From positions 87,358 to 151,357 of the forward strand of contig NZ_UQXD01000001.1 in the NCBI RefSeq assembly GCF_900544955.1: DNA of 64,000 bases, read 5' to 3'. Shown one piece after another: positions 1 to 8,121 of this stretch. How positions within the stretch are numbered: the first letter of the stretch is position 1; the number at the start of each line of letters is the position of its first letter. Origin of the DNA: an uncultured Oscillibacter sp. (GTDB lineage Bacteria > Bacillota > Clostridia > Oscillospirales > Oscillospiraceae). The notes below the pieces were generated by a model that did not search any database, was not told where the DNA came from, and saw nothing but the letters and a program-made list of their open reading frames with translations. A program made the translations under genes and the position numbers.

Positions 1-535
1 CCAGGGCCTCCACCTCCGCCTTGCCGGCGGAGCCGGACTCCACGGCGAAGGCCAGGTCCTTCACGCTGTCCACGTCCTGATACTGGTCAGCCACGGCGGC
101 GGGGACGATCACCACTTGGGCGTTGTTGCAATAGGCGTTGGAGCACTCCATGGCGGAGGTCACCTCGTCGGTGAGGGTCATGCCGTTCCACACCACGTCG
201 ATGGTCTTGCCGTCCAGCTCGAACACCTTGTTGTCCCAGTCGATGATCTGGAATTCCGCCTTCACGCCCAGGCTCTCGGCAAAGGCCTTGGCCATGTCGG
301 CGTCAAAGCCGATCCAGTTGCCGCTCTCGTCCTGATAGTCCATGGGCTCAAACTCGGTGATGCCCACCACCAGCGTGCCTTTTTCCTGGATGTAGGCAAG
401 GTCGCTCTGCTCCGTCTGGCTGTCGTCCCCGGTCTGCGGGGCGGCGGGGGTCTCCTCCTTGGCGCCGCAGGCGGCCAGGGAGGCCGTCATGGCCAGGGCC
501 AGCAGCAGGGCCCATACCTTTTTCATCTGTTTCAT
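1..535 (-). CDS. Amino-acid ABC transporter substrate-binding lipoprotein (3' end outside window)
   Basis: The N-terminal 178 residues of an extracytoplasmic solute-binding protein of the bacterial family 3 (polar amino acid) type. It starts with a lipoprotein signal peptide (MKQMKKVWALLLALAMTA then a LAACG lipobox), followed by a Gln/Glu/Asp-rich linker and the family segment GTLVVGITEFEPMDY. The ATG at 535 is preceded by a good GGAGG site about 8 nt upstream. The C-terminus lies beyond base 1. The family captures amino acids at the outer membrane face and hands them to an ABC permease; neither permease nor ATPase is visible here, and the exact substrate cannot be told. Confidence 0.85.
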   Translation of the reverse strand, partial: MKQMKKVWALLLALAMTASLAACGAKEETPAAPQTGDDSQTEQSDLAYIQEKGTLVVGITEFEPMDYQDESGNWIGFDADMAKAFAESLGVKAEFQIIDWDNKVFELDGKTIDVVWNGMTLTDEVTSAMECSNAYCNNAQVVIVPAAVADQYQDVDSVKDLAFAVESGSAGKAEVEAL

Positions 536-686
536 CGTCTCATCCTCCAAATCGGAGCGGCGTTCCGCTCATTTAATTCATTAGTAGTTTACCATGCTAA
601 ATCAAAGGTGTAAATACAGGATTCCACCTAAGAGGTGAAAAAACCGCGGGCCGTTTTTATGCATCTTCCACAAAAACAGACGGGCC

Positions 687-716
687 GTCATACTTTGGCC
701 CCGGCGGACATAGAGT
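687..716 (+). promoter_or_regulatory. Sigma-E-like promoter of spoIVA
   Basis: A -35-like GTCATACT (687-694) and a -10-like CATAGAGT (709-716) are separated by 14 nt, about 40 nt before the spoIVA start. This matches the mother-cell sigma-E pattern, and spoIVA is sigma-E dependent in other endospore formers. Similar elements precede cwlD and spoIIM in this window. Called by eye only. Confidence 0.55.
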
Positions 717-753
717 GGAACAAGACTATGGAGCGGAAAAAGGACGGGATGCT

Positions 754-2229
754 ATGAATACCACGATCTATCAGAATATCGCCACCCGCACCGCGGGGGA
801 TATCTACATTGGCGTGGTGGGGCCGGTCCGCACCGGCAAATCCACCTTTATCAAGCGGTTTATGGAGACCCAGGTGATCCCCAACATCGAGAACGTCTAC
901 CGCAAGGAGCGGGCCAGAGACGAACTGCCCCAGAGCGGGTCCGGCCGGACCATCATGACGGCGGAGCCCAAATTCGTGCCGGAGGAGGCGGCCCAGATCC
1001 AGCTGGAGGGCGGCGCGGCCTTCTCCGTACGGCTCATCGACTGCGTGGGCTACATGGTCCGTGGCGCCATCGGCCAGTACGAGGACGACGCCCCCCGGAT
1101 GGTCACCACCCCCTGGTACGACCACGAAATCCCCATGACGGAGGCGGCGGAGATCGGCACCCGGAAGGTCATCGCGGAGCACTCCACCATCGGCGTGGTC
1201 ATCACCACCGACGGCACCATCGCCGACATCCCCCGGGAGGACTATCTGGAGGCGGAGGAGCGGGTGATCCGGGAGCTCCAGGAGCTGGGGAAGCCCTTCA
1301 TCGTGCTGCTGAACTCCTCCGACCCCGGCAGCGAACGGGCCGCCGCCATCGCCCGGGATATCTCCTCCCGGTACGAGGTGAACTGCGTGCCGGTGAACTG
1401 CCTGGAGCTGGACGAGGAGGCCGTGGCGGCCATTTTGAAGGCGGTGCTCTACGAGTTCCCCATGCAGGAGTTGGACCTGTTCCTGCCCCCCTGGGTGGAC
1501 GCCCTGCCCGCCAACCACCCCATCAAGGCGGGATTGTACGACGCGGTGCGCCAGGGCACCTCCCAGCTCCGCCACATCCGGGAGGTGGAGGGCGTCATCG
1601 CCGCCCTGGGGGCCTGCGAGGACATCAGCGAAGCCAAAATCACCGCCATCGACCTGGGCACCGGCGTGGCCGCCGCGGCGCTGCACCTGCCCCGGGAGCT
1701 GTTCTACCGCACCCTCTCGGAGCAGTCCGGCTTCTCCGTGGCGGACGACGGGGACCTGATGAGCCTGCTGACCCGCCTGGCGGCGGTGAAGAGCGAGTAC
1801 GACAAGGTGGCCGGCGCCCTGCGGGACGTCCGGGAGACGGGGTACGGCATCGTGGTGCCCGGTATCGACGAGCTGAAGCTGGAGGAGCCGGAGATCATGA
1901 AGCAGGGGGGACGGTACGGCGTGCGGCTGAAGGCCAGCGCCCCCAGTATCCACATGATCCGGGCGGACATCGAGACCGCCGTCAGCCCCATCGTGGGCAA
2001 CGAGAAGCAGTCCGAGGACATGGTGAACTACCTCCTCCAGGAGTTTGAGGGGGACACCAGCAAGATCTGGCAGTCCAACATCTTCGGCCGCAGCTTCCAC
2101 GAACTGGTGAACGAAGACCTCCAGACCAAACTGAAGCGGATGCCGGAGGACGCCCGGAAGAAGCTCCAGGAGACGCTGACCCGCATCATCAATGAGGGCA
2201 GCGGCGGGCTGATCTGCATCATTTTATAA
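754..2229 (+). CDS. spoIVA: Stage IV sporulation protein A (spore coat ATPase)
   Basis: Mother-cell ATPase that polymerises on the forespore surface to form the basement layer of the coat. The 491-aa product matches the usual length of about 492 aa. It begins MNTTIYQNIATRTAGDIYIG, has a Walker A loop GPVRTGKS at residues 23-30, and ends with a hydrophobic LICIIL tail typical of SpoIVA. An in-frame ATG at 715 exists, but the ATG at 754 has an AAGGA site and gives the family N-terminus. It is monocistronic, with a sigma-E-like promoter upstream and a hairpin terminator downstream. Confidence 0.97.
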   Translation: MNTTIYQNIATRTAGDIYIGVVGPVRTGKSTFIKRFMETQVIPNIENVYRKERARDELPQSGSGRTIMTAEPKFVPEEAAQIQLEGGAAFSVRLIDCVGYMVRGAIGQYEDDAPRMVTTPWYDHEIPMTEAAEIGTRKVIAEHSTIGVVITTDGTIADIPREDYLEAEERVIRELQELGKPFIVLLNSSDPGSERAAAIARDISSRYEVNCVPVNCLELDEEAVAAILKAVLYEFPMQELDLFLPPWVDALPANHPIKAGLYDAVRQGTSQLRHIREVEGVIAALGACEDISEAKITAIDLGTGVAAAALHLPRELFYRTLSEQSGFSVADDGDLMSLLTRLAAVKSEYDKVAGALRDVRETGYGIVVPGIDELKLEEPEIMKQGGRYGVRLKASAPSIHMIRADIETAVSPIVGNEKQSEDMVNYLLQEFEGDTSKIWQSNIFGRSFHELVNEDLQTKLKRMPEDARKKLQETLTRIINEGSGGLICIIL

Positions 2230-2274
2230 GACGGCGCCTCCGCTCTGTGCCGTCTTGCGAAAACCCGCCATCTT

Positions 2275-2317
2275 GCCGGGAGGGCACGGTCCAAGGGCCG
2301 CGCCCTCCCGGCTTTTC
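2275..2317 (+). terminator. Rho-independent terminator after spoIVA
   Basis: An 11-bp inverted repeat GCCGGGAGGGC / GCCCTCCCGGC (2275-2285, 2302-2312) is followed by TTTT. Confidence 0.75.
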
Positions 2318-2359
2318 TGCGGCGCTGCAAGAAAGTCCAGTAAACTTGCGTGGGTTTGC

Positions 2360-2388
2360 TTGACAAGCGGAGCGTCCCGTGGTAAACT
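2360..2388 (+). promoter_or_regulatory. Sigma-A promoter of the Fur-family gene
   Basis: A perfect -35 TTGACA (2360-2365) is 17 nt from a -10-like TAAACT (2383-2388). The operator-like palindrome starts at the last base of the -10 box. Confidence 0.65.
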
Positions 2389-2416
2389 CCTAATTAAGAT
2401 TAAATCCTATTAAGGA
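2388..2416 (+). promoter_or_regulatory. Operator-like palindrome, probably autoregulatory Fur/PerR box
   Basis: A 29-bp near-perfect inverted repeat centred on 2402, in an AT-rich island (TCCTAATTAAG ... TTAAGGA). It lies between the -10 box and the ribosome-binding site (AAGGA, 2412-2416), so a bound repressor would block initiation. The size and AT-rich character fit Fur-superfamily boxes, but it does not exactly match the Bacillus PerR consensus. Confidence 0.55.
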
Positions 2417-2424
2417 ATGATTTC

Positions 2425-2847
2425 ATGATACAGAGAAACACCATCCAGTGCTCCCTGGTGTACGACGCGGTGAACCGGCTGCAATGCCATGCGACCGCGG
2501 ACGAGGTGTACAGGGAGGTGGCTGCCGGGCATCCCCATATCAGCCGGGGCACCGTGTACCGGAACCTGAACCGGCTGGCCCAGCTGGGGCAAATCCGCAA
2601 AATTGAAATCCCGGGCGGCCCCGACCGGTTCGACCACCGGTGTGACGACCACCACCATATCCGGTGCGAGGCCTGCGGCCGCGTGTTCGATGTGGACATG
2701 CCGTACCTGGGGGCGCTGGAACAGGGGGTGCGGAATCCCCAGGGCTTCCGCTTTACCGGCTATGAGCTGCTGTTCCGGGGCATCTGCCCCTCCTGCGGGG
2801 ATGCCCCCGGAAAATCCCTATCAGAGACGCGCACGGGAGGAACGTAA
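2425..2847 (+). CDS. Fur/PerR-family metal-dependent transcriptional repressor
   Basis: A 140-aa protein with the winged-helix half first (ATADEVYREVAAGHPHISRGTVYRNLNRLAQLG, split here as family core TVYRNLNRLAQLG) and then the metal-binding half (FDHRCDDHHHIRC). Two CxxC pairs, CEAC and CPSC, would hold the structural zinc. The overall pattern is closer to PerR than to Fur or Zur, but the sensed metal or peroxide cannot be assigned from sequence. It is 39 nt upstream of a QueD-like gene, so the two probably share a transcript. A palindrome over its own start region suggests autoregulation. Confidence 0.88.
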   Translation: MIQRNTIQCSLVYDAVNRLQCHATADEVYREVAAGHPHISRGTVYRNLNRLAQLGQIRKIEIPGGPDRFDHRCDDHHHIRCEACGRVFDVDMPYLGALEQGVRNPQGFRFTGYELLFRGICPSCGDAPGKSLSETRTGGT

Positions 2848-2886
2848 TCTCCCGTCCACGATATAGAAAGAAAGAGGAGTGTTATT

Positions 2887-3450
2887 ATGAGAAGCATCAC
2901 CAAATTGGACCTGCAGTACGCGCACCGGTTTTATGGATTCAAGGGCGAGGCCCAGTATCTCCATGGCCATACGGGCATTTTGACCATTGAAGTCGAGGAC
3001 TCGGTGGAGCCCGGCGTGAACATGGTGTTCCCCTGCAACGAGATCCAGAAGACCGCCTGGAACGTTCTGAAAAACTTTGACCACGCCCTGATCCTCCGGG
3101 AGGACGACCCGCTGCTGCCCGCCATCCTCGGCGTCTACGAGGCCCAGGGTATCCGAAACGGCGCGCCCAACAACCAGATGAAGGGCCCCGCCTTCGAGAC
3201 GGCCCTGGCAAAGGCGTACCCGGAGTGCCGCCTGGTGGTTACGAAGGAGACCATGACCGTGGAGGGCATGATCAAGATCGTGTACGATCTGCTGAAGGAC
3301 AAGCTGAACATTGCGAAGATCACCTTCAGCAGCGGCGTCAACGCCGCCTCCGAGACCTACACGCCGGAAAAGACGGTGGACCGCTGCCCGCTGTGCGGCA
3401 TCGCGCTGAACGAGAACGGCGTCTGCCCCAAGTGCGGCTACAAGAAGTAA
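2887..3450 (+). CDS. 6-pyruvoyltetrahydropterin synthase/QueD-family protein with C-terminal zinc ribbon
   Basis: A 187-aa member of the COG0720 T-fold family. The zinc site is visible: AHRF near residue 16 and LHGH near residue 29. The catalytic Cys that QueD carries four residues before HGH (CxxxHGH) is absent; the local sequence is GEAQYLHGHTG, with a Glu five residues before HGH. Residues 165-186 form a short zinc ribbon (CPLC ... CPKC) not found in ordinary QueD. The usual product in queuosine synthesis is 6-carboxytetrahydropterin, but with the Cys missing the reaction here is uncertain. No queC, queE or folE lies nearby. A Fur-family gene is its upstream neighbour. Confidence 0.8.
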   Translation: MRSITKLDLQYAHRFYGFKGEAQYLHGHTGILTIEVEDSVEPGVNMVFPCNEIQKTAWNVLKNFDHALILREDDPLLPAILGVYEAQGIRNGAPNNQMKGPAFETALAKAYPECRLVVTKETMTVEGMIKIVYDLLKDKLNIAKITFSSGVNAASETYTPEKTVDRCPLCGIALNENGVCPKCGYKK

Positions 3451-3479
3451 GCAGCCTTTCCGGCCCCGAAAAGCAATAG

Positions 3480-3515
3480 AGAGCGCGCAGGCAGCCTCCG
3501 CTGCCTGCGCGCTCT
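3480..3515 (+). terminator. Strong hairpin between convergent genes
   Basis: A 16-bp perfect stem, AGAGCGCGCAGGCAGC with its complement at 3500-3515, lies between the converging QueD-like and ogt genes. The T-tract is poor, so termination efficiency is uncertain. Confidence 0.55.
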
Positions 3516-3543
3516 GTTCCTGTCCGGTGCCCCGGGCGGCGGG

Positions 3544-4068
3544 TCAATCCCCCAGCCGCACCCCCTCCAGCTCCAGCAAAAATCGCTTGTTCTCCACACC
3601 GCCGGCGTAGCCCGTCAGCCCGCCGTCCCCCCCCAGCACCCGGTGGCAGGGGATCAGGATGGAGATGGGATTGTGCCCCACGGCGCCGCCCACCGCCTGG
3701 GCCGCGGCAGAGAGGCCCTGGGCCCGCAGCCGCTGGGCCAGGGCGCCGTAGGTGGTGGTCTGCCCGCAGGGAATTTCCAGCAGCAGCTTCCACACCGCCT
3801 GGCGGAAGGGGCTGCCCTTGGGCGCCAGGGACGGCGGGGCGGGGAGGGCCTCCTTGGCGAAATAGGCCGCCAGCCAGGCCTCCGTCTGGCGGAATACCGG
3901 GACATCCGGCTGCGTCAGCCGGGGTTCGCCCTCCAGGGTGGCGGCAAAGTACTTCTGGCCCTCTATCCAAAGGCCGGTGAGGGAATGGCCGTCGGAGGCC
4001 AGATACAGCGGACCCAGGGGGGAGGGAAGGGGGGTGCAGTACGTCATAAGAACCGGCTCCTTTTCCAT
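3544..4068 (-). CDS. ogt: Methylated-DNA--protein-cysteine methyltransferase
   Basis: Suicide DNA-repair protein that moves the alkyl group from O6-alkylguanine to its own cysteine. The 174-aa length is typical. It has the family active-site motif PCHRV with acceptor Cys141, preceded by the helix-turn-helix segment around FRQAVWKLLLEIPCGQTTTYG, and an N-terminal ribonuclease-H-like half. It is a single gene, convergent with the QueD-like gene and divergent from coaX. Confidence 0.95.
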   Translation of the reverse strand: MEKEPVLMTYCTPLPSPLGPLYLASDGHSLTGLWIEGQKYFAATLEGEPRLTQPDVPVFRQTEAWLAAYFAKEALPAPPSLAPKGSPFRQAVWKLLLEIPCGQTTTYGALAQRLRAQGLSAAAQAVGGAVGHNPISILIPCHRVLGGDGGLTGYAGGVENKRFLLELEGVRLGD

Positions 4069-4166
4069 GTTGTGTGGTCGCTTTCATTATACACAAACAG
4101 ATGTACGATTGCAAGCGGGCGGAAGTCGTGATACCATAGGAGAAAACAAGGAAAGGGGAGACCCCC

Positions 4167-4937
4167 ATGCTGCTGGCCATCGACGTTGGCAACTCCAATA
4201 CCTCCGTGGGGCTGTTCGACAGGGAGAAGAAGCTCCGGTTTCTGGCGTCCCTGGACACGGACAGCCGCAAGACGGCGGACCAGATCAGCATTGATCTGCT
4301 GAATCTGTTCACCCTGTATCACTACCGCCACACGGACGTCACCGGCGCCATTTTGTGCAGCGTGGTGCCGCCGCTGAACTTCATGATGGAAAAGGCCCTG
4401 ACCCGTCTGCTGGGCAAGCCCCCCATGGTGGTGGGCCCGGGGGTGAAGACGGGGCTGAATATCCGCCTGGCGGTGCAGACCCAGGTAGGGGCCGACATCG
4501 TGGCGGACGCGGTGTCCGCCCTGGAGCGGTTTCAGCCCCCCATCATCACCATCGACATGGGCACCGCCACCACCGTGGGCGTGATCGACCAGGGGCGCAG
4601 CTACGAGGGGGGCATGCTGCTGCCGGGGGTGAACGTGTCCCTGGAGGCGCTGAGCCGCCGGGCGGCCCAGCTTCCGGACATCTCCTTACAGCACCCCAAG
4701 ACCCTCATCGGCAAGACCACGGAGGACTGCATGCGCTCCGGCATCGTCTACGGCACCGCCGGGATGCTGGACGGCATCATCGACCGCATCCGGGAGCTGT
4801 ACGCCGGGAAGACGGTCAGCGTGGTGGCCACCGGCGGCAACGCCCCGGTGATCGTGAAATACTGCCGCAACCCCATCGTCTACGACAAATACCTGCTGAT
4901 GAACGGCCTCTGGGCCATCTATCAGAAGAATATCTGA
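4167..4937 (+). CDS. coaX: Type III pantothenate kinase
   Basis: Phosphorylates pantothenate, the first step of coenzyme A synthesis. The 256-aa product starts MLLAIDVGNSNTSVGLFD, the acetate/sugar-kinase P-loop motif of CoaX, and has the phosphate-binding IDMGTATTVGVID and the conserved EGGMLLPGVNVSLEAL segment. A GGGGAG site lies before the ATG. It is transcribed alone and ends in a bidirectional terminator. Confidence 0.96.
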   Translation: MLLAIDVGNSNTSVGLFDREKKLRFLASLDTDSRKTADQISIDLLNLFTLYHYRHTDVTGAILCSVVPPLNFMMEKALTRLLGKPPMVVGPGVKTGLNIRLAVQTQVGADIVADAVSALERFQPPIITIDMGTATTVGVIDQGRSYEGGMLLPGVNVSLEALSRRAAQLPDISLQHPKTLIGKTTEDCMRSGIVYGTAGMLDGIIDRIRELYAGKTVSVVATGGNAPVIVKYCRNPIVYDKYLLMNGLWAIYQKNI

Positions 4938-4984
4938 GTGCAGACGCCGCTTTGCAGGAACTGACAAGCCATTTCACCTTACAG

Positions 4985-5013
4985 AAAAAAGGCCGCCGAA
5001 AGGCGGCCTTTTT
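4985..5013. terminator. Bidirectional terminator between coaX and pfp
   Basis: The stem GGCCGCC/GGCGGCC is flanked by an A-run on the left and a T-run on the right, so it can stop transcription from both sides. Confidence 0.85.
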
Positions 5014-5036
5014 GATGAAATCCGATGCAGGGGACG

Positions 5037-6275
5037 TCACTTCGCCAAAACCTTCTTCAACTTGGCAAAGCGGGGCAGGGAGTCCTCCTTGGGCAGGTCC
5101 GGCTCCCCCTGGATCAGGGGCAGGGCGTAGTCGATGAAGGCCTTCTCCACGCCGTCGTGGGTGGCGTTGATCCACTCCAGGGGCACCTTCTTCTCCGTGT
5201 TGGCCACATCCGTCAGGCTCAGCAGCTTGGTGCGGCAGACGTACTTTCCGTCCTCGTAGCTGCGCTCGAAGCCCACCATCTTGTCCGTGATGCCGTTCAC
5301 CGCATTCTCTACGGCGGCCTTGCCCGCCATGTAGCTCTCCTCGATGTCGGTCTCAGAGGCCAGGTGGGCGCCGCAGCGCTGGAGCAGGCTCAGCTCGATG
5401 CCCCGGACCTTGGCGCCGGTCTTCTGCTTGGCCGCCTCGGCCAGAATGGCGGCCAGGCCGCCCAGCTGGGCGTGGCCGAAGCCGTCGGTTGCGGAGGCCT
5501 TGGCCTCGGAGACAAAGGAGCCGTCGGCGTAGTGGATGCCCTCGCTGACCGCTACCATGCAATTGCCCTTCTCCTTGTAGATGCGGTCCACATCGGCGAG
5601 GAACTTGTCCATGTCAAAGTCCACCTCCGGCAGATACACCAGGTCCGGGCCCGCGCCGTGGGCGGTGGCCAGGGCGGCGGCGGCGGCCAGCCAGCCGGCG
5701 TGGCGCCCCATGATCTCCACCACGCAGACCATGCCGGTGTCGTACACCCGGGCGTCCTGGTAGACCTCCATGCAGGAGGTGGCGATGTACTTGGCGGCGG
5801 AGGCGTAGCCGGGGCAGTGATCCGTGCCGAAGAGGTCGTTGTCGATGGTCTTGGGTACGCCCATCACCCGGCACTCGTAGCCCACCTTCTGCATGTACTT
5901 GGAGATTTTGTTGCAGGTGTCCATAGAGTCGTTGCCGCCGTTGTAAAAGAAATAGCGGACGTCATATTTCTTGAAGATTTCCAGAATGCGCTTGTAGTTC
6001 GTGTCGTCCACGTCCGGGTCCTTCATCTTGTAGCGGCAGGAGCCCAGGGCGGAGGAGGGGGTGTATTTCAAAAGCGCCAGCTCGGCGGGGTCCTCCTGGC
6101 CCATATCGAACAAGCGGTCGTTCAAAACGCCCTTAATGCCGTGCTCCGCACCCAGAACGCGGGTGATGCCGGTGCTTTTCAACGCGGTGTCGATCACGCC
6201 GTACGCGCTGGCGTTGATGACGGAGGTGGGGCCGCCGGACTGGCCGATGATGCATGCGCCTTTTAACTCACTCAT
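5037..6275 (-). CDS. pfp: Pyrophosphate-dependent 6-phosphofructokinase
   Basis: Phosphorylates fructose 6-phosphate reversibly in glycolysis. The 412-aa protein carries GGNDS at residues 113-117 and PKTIDND at 141-147. In this family an Asp in the first motif and a Lys before TIDND mark pyrophosphate as the phosphoryl donor; ATP enzymes have Gly at both places. MGRHAG, the fructose-phosphate motif, lies near residue 190. It is divergent from fba across a 220-bp gap with two sigma-A-like promoters. The donor call is residue-based inference. Confidence 0.9.
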   Translation of the reverse strand: MSELKGACIIGQSGGPTSVINASAYGVIDTALKSTGITRVLGAEHGIKGVLNDRLFDMGQEDPAELALLKYTPSSALGSCRYKMKDPDVDDTNYKRILEIFKKYDVRYFFYNGGNDSMDTCNKISKYMQKVGYECRVMGVPKTIDNDLFGTDHCPGYASAAKYIATSCMEVYQDARVYDTGMVCVVEIMGRHAGWLAAAAALATAHGAGPDLVYLPEVDFDMDKFLADVDRIYKEKGNCMVAVSEGIHYADGSFVSEAKASATDGFGHAQLGGLAAILAEAAKQKTGAKVRGIELSLLQRCGAHLASETDIEESYMAGKAAVENAVNGITDKMVGFERSYEDGKYVCRTKLLSLTDVANTEKKVPLEWINATHDGVEKAFIDYALPLIQGEPDLPKEDSLPRFAKLKKVLAK

Positions 6276-6341
6276 GGGAAATCCTCCTCAAGAATTTTCT
6301 TCCTCTCGCAGGCGGCGGAGGGCCCGCTGCCCACTGCTTTT

Positions 6342-6370
6342 ATCATAGCATTGAAAAAATGAATTGTAAA
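6342..6370 (-). promoter_or_regulatory. Sigma-A promoter of pfp
   Basis: Reading the minus strand, TTTACA (6370-6365) and TATGAT (6347-6342) are separated by 17 nt. It is the only AT-rich stretch before pfp. Confidence 0.65.
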
Positions 6371-6373
6371 TAC

Positions 6374-6401
6374 TTGCAATTTAATTTCATTGTGATATTA
6401 T
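6374..6401 (+). promoter_or_regulatory. Sigma-A promoter of fba
   Basis: TTGCAA (6374-6379) and TATTAT (6396-6401) are separated by 16 nt. Its -35 box lies 3 nt from the -35 box of the divergent pfp promoter, so one regulator could control both. Confidence 0.6.
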
Positions 6402-6498
6402 CATAGAAGGAAATCGTTTTCGCCTCCGTGAATCGTGAAATTCTGACAAAGCGGTGCGCGCCGGGGCGGGACGGTAAAAATTTCGGGAGATGATGAAT

Positions 6499-7440
6499 AT
6501 GCCACTGGTTACCACAACTGAAATGTTCAAGAAGGCCTATGACGGCGGCTACGCCATCGGCGCCTTCAACGTCAACAACATGGAGATCGTCCAGGGAATC
6601 ACCGAGGCCGCCAAAGAGGTCAGCGCCCCGCTGATCCTCCAGGTGTCCAAGGGCGCCCGCGCCTACGCCAACCATACCTACCTCATCAAGCTGGTGGAGG
6701 CCGCCGAGATCGAGACCGGCCTTCCCATCTGCCTGCACCTGGACCACGGCGACAGCTTTGAAACCTGCAAGAGCTGCATCGACGGCGGATTCACCTCCGT
6801 CATGATCGACGCCTCCTCCAAGCCCTTTGCAGAGAACATCGAGATCACCAAGCAGGTGGTGGCGTACGCCCACGACCGCGGCGTGGTGGTGGAGGCCGAG
6901 CTGGGCGCCCTGGCCGGCATTGAGGACGAGGTGAAGGTCTCTGCCGAGGACTCCTCCTACACCCGTCCCGAGGAGGTGGAGGAGTTCGTCACCAAGACCG
7001 GCTGCGACTCCCTGGCCATCGCCATCGGCACCAGCCACGGCGCCTTCAAGTTCAAGCCCGGCACCAAGCCCCAGCTGCGCTTCGACATTCTGGAGGACGT
7101 GTCCCGCCGCCTGCCCGGCTTCCCCATCGTGCTCCACGGCTCCTCCTCCGTGCCCCAGGAGTATGTGAAAATGATCAACGAGAACGGCGGCAACATGCCC
7201 GGCGCCATCGGCGTACCGGAGGATCAGCTCCGGAAGGCCGCCTCCATGTCCGTGTGCAAGATCAACATCGACTCCGACCTGCGCCTGGCCATGACCGGCA
7301 CCATCCGCCAGTTCTTCAACCAGCACCCCGAGAAGTTTGACCCCCGGGAGTACCTGAAGCCCGCCCGGACCAACATCAAGGAGTTGGTCAAGCACAAGCT
7401 CATCGACGTGCTGGGCTGCGACGGCAAGGCCTTCCTCTGA
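6499..7440 (+). CDS. fba: Class II fructose-1,6-bisphosphate aldolase
   Basis: Zinc-dependent aldolase that splits fructose 1,6-bisphosphate, the step after PFK. The 313-aa protein has the metal-binding HLDHGD motif, the substrate motif VEAELGALAGIED, and LHGSSSVP near the C-terminal zinc His. Three close in-frame ATGs exist (6490, 6493, 6499); only 6499 has proper spacing (9 nt) from the CGGGAG site at 6484-6489, and it gives the common N-terminus MPLVTTTEMF. Head-to-head placement with pfp makes a glycolytic divergent pair. Confidence 0.95.
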   Translation: MPLVTTTEMFKKAYDGGYAIGAFNVNNMEIVQGITEAAKEVSAPLILQVSKGARAYANHTYLIKLVEAAEIETGLPICLHLDHGDSFETCKSCIDGGFTSVMIDASSKPFAENIEITKQVVAYAHDRGVVVEAELGALAGIEDEVKVSAEDSSYTRPEEVEEFVTKTGCDSLAIAIGTSHGAFKFKPGTKPQLRFDILEDVSRRLPGFPIVLHGSSSVPQEYVKMINENGGNMPGAIGVPEDQLRKAASMSVCKINIDSDLRLAMTGTIRQFFNQHPEKFDPREYLKPARTNIKELVKHKLIDVLGCDGKAFL

Positions 7441-7455
7441 GTTTCCGACCTCCAA

Positions 7456-7487
7456 ACGGACCCGCCTTTCCGGCGGGTCCGTTTTTT
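7456..7487 (+). terminator. Rho-independent terminator after fba
   Basis: The stem ACGGACCCGCC / GGCGGGTCCGT is followed by a T-run. Confidence 0.85.
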
Positions 7488-7538
7488 GTATCCTTCCGCC
7501 CCGACGCGCATAGGATACAAAAAAGGGGAGGGGAGACC

Positions 7539-8042
7539 ATGCGCTTTGTACAGGATTACGACCGGACCGCCGCCGTGCTGTACGCCCATGAGTGGGCCTA
7601 CGGCCGGAATCCCAAATTCTACGACTATGAGCACCTGGGGGGTGACTGCACCAATTTCGCGTCCCAGTGCATCTTCGCCGGCTGCGGCGTCATGAATTTC
7701 ACGCCCACCTTCGGCTGGTACTACATCGACGCCGACCAGAAGGCCCCCGCCTGGACGGGAGTGCCCTACCTGTGGAACTTTCTCACCCGGAAGGGGCCCT
7801 CCATCGGCCCCGTGGGGGAGCCCTGCGGCCTGGAGGACCTGCGGCCCGGGGATTTGATCCAACTGAGCTTCAAGGGGGAGGAATTTCAGCACTCGCCGGT
7901 GGTGGTGTCCGTGGGCTGGCCCATCACGCCGGAAAACGTGCTGATCGCCGCCCACAGCTATGACGCGGACAACCGGCCGCTGTCCACCTACGAGTACCGG
8001 AAGAGCCGCTTCCTCCACATTACCGGCACCATGCGGCCCTGA
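7539..8042 (+). CDS. Amidase-domain (Amidase_6-type) protein
   Basis: A 167-aa cytosolic-looking protein with no signal peptide. It carries the CHAP/NlpC-like signature GGDCTNFASQ (catalytic Cys near residue 30) and a later His in FQHSPVVVS. This pattern is that of the putative amidase domain (PF12671) found in Firmicutes near spore and cell-wall genes. The substrate is unknown. A GGGGAGGGGAG site precedes the start. It lies between fba and the GH18 protein on the same strand. Confidence 0.75.
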   Translation: MRFVQDYDRTAAVLYAHEWAYGRNPKFYDYEHLGGDCTNFASQCIFAGCGVMNFTPTFGWYYIDADQKAPAWTGVPYLWNFLTRKGPSIGPVGEPCGLEDLRPGDLIQLSFKGEEFQHSPVVVSVGWPITPENVLIAAHSYDADNRPLSTYEYRKSRFLHITGTMRP

Positions 8043-8121
8043 AAAATTTAACCGACTGTTCACAATTCCGGCGGCACAAATCGCTATCATGGGGATATCT
8101 AGAGAAAAGGGGGAGATTCCC

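Noticed and set aside
5025..6266. Long plus-strand ORF (413 codons) opposite pfp
   Set aside because: It is the antisense shadow of a well-conserved PFK; GC-rich codons leave the opposite frame open, and the translation is low-complexity with no family motif.
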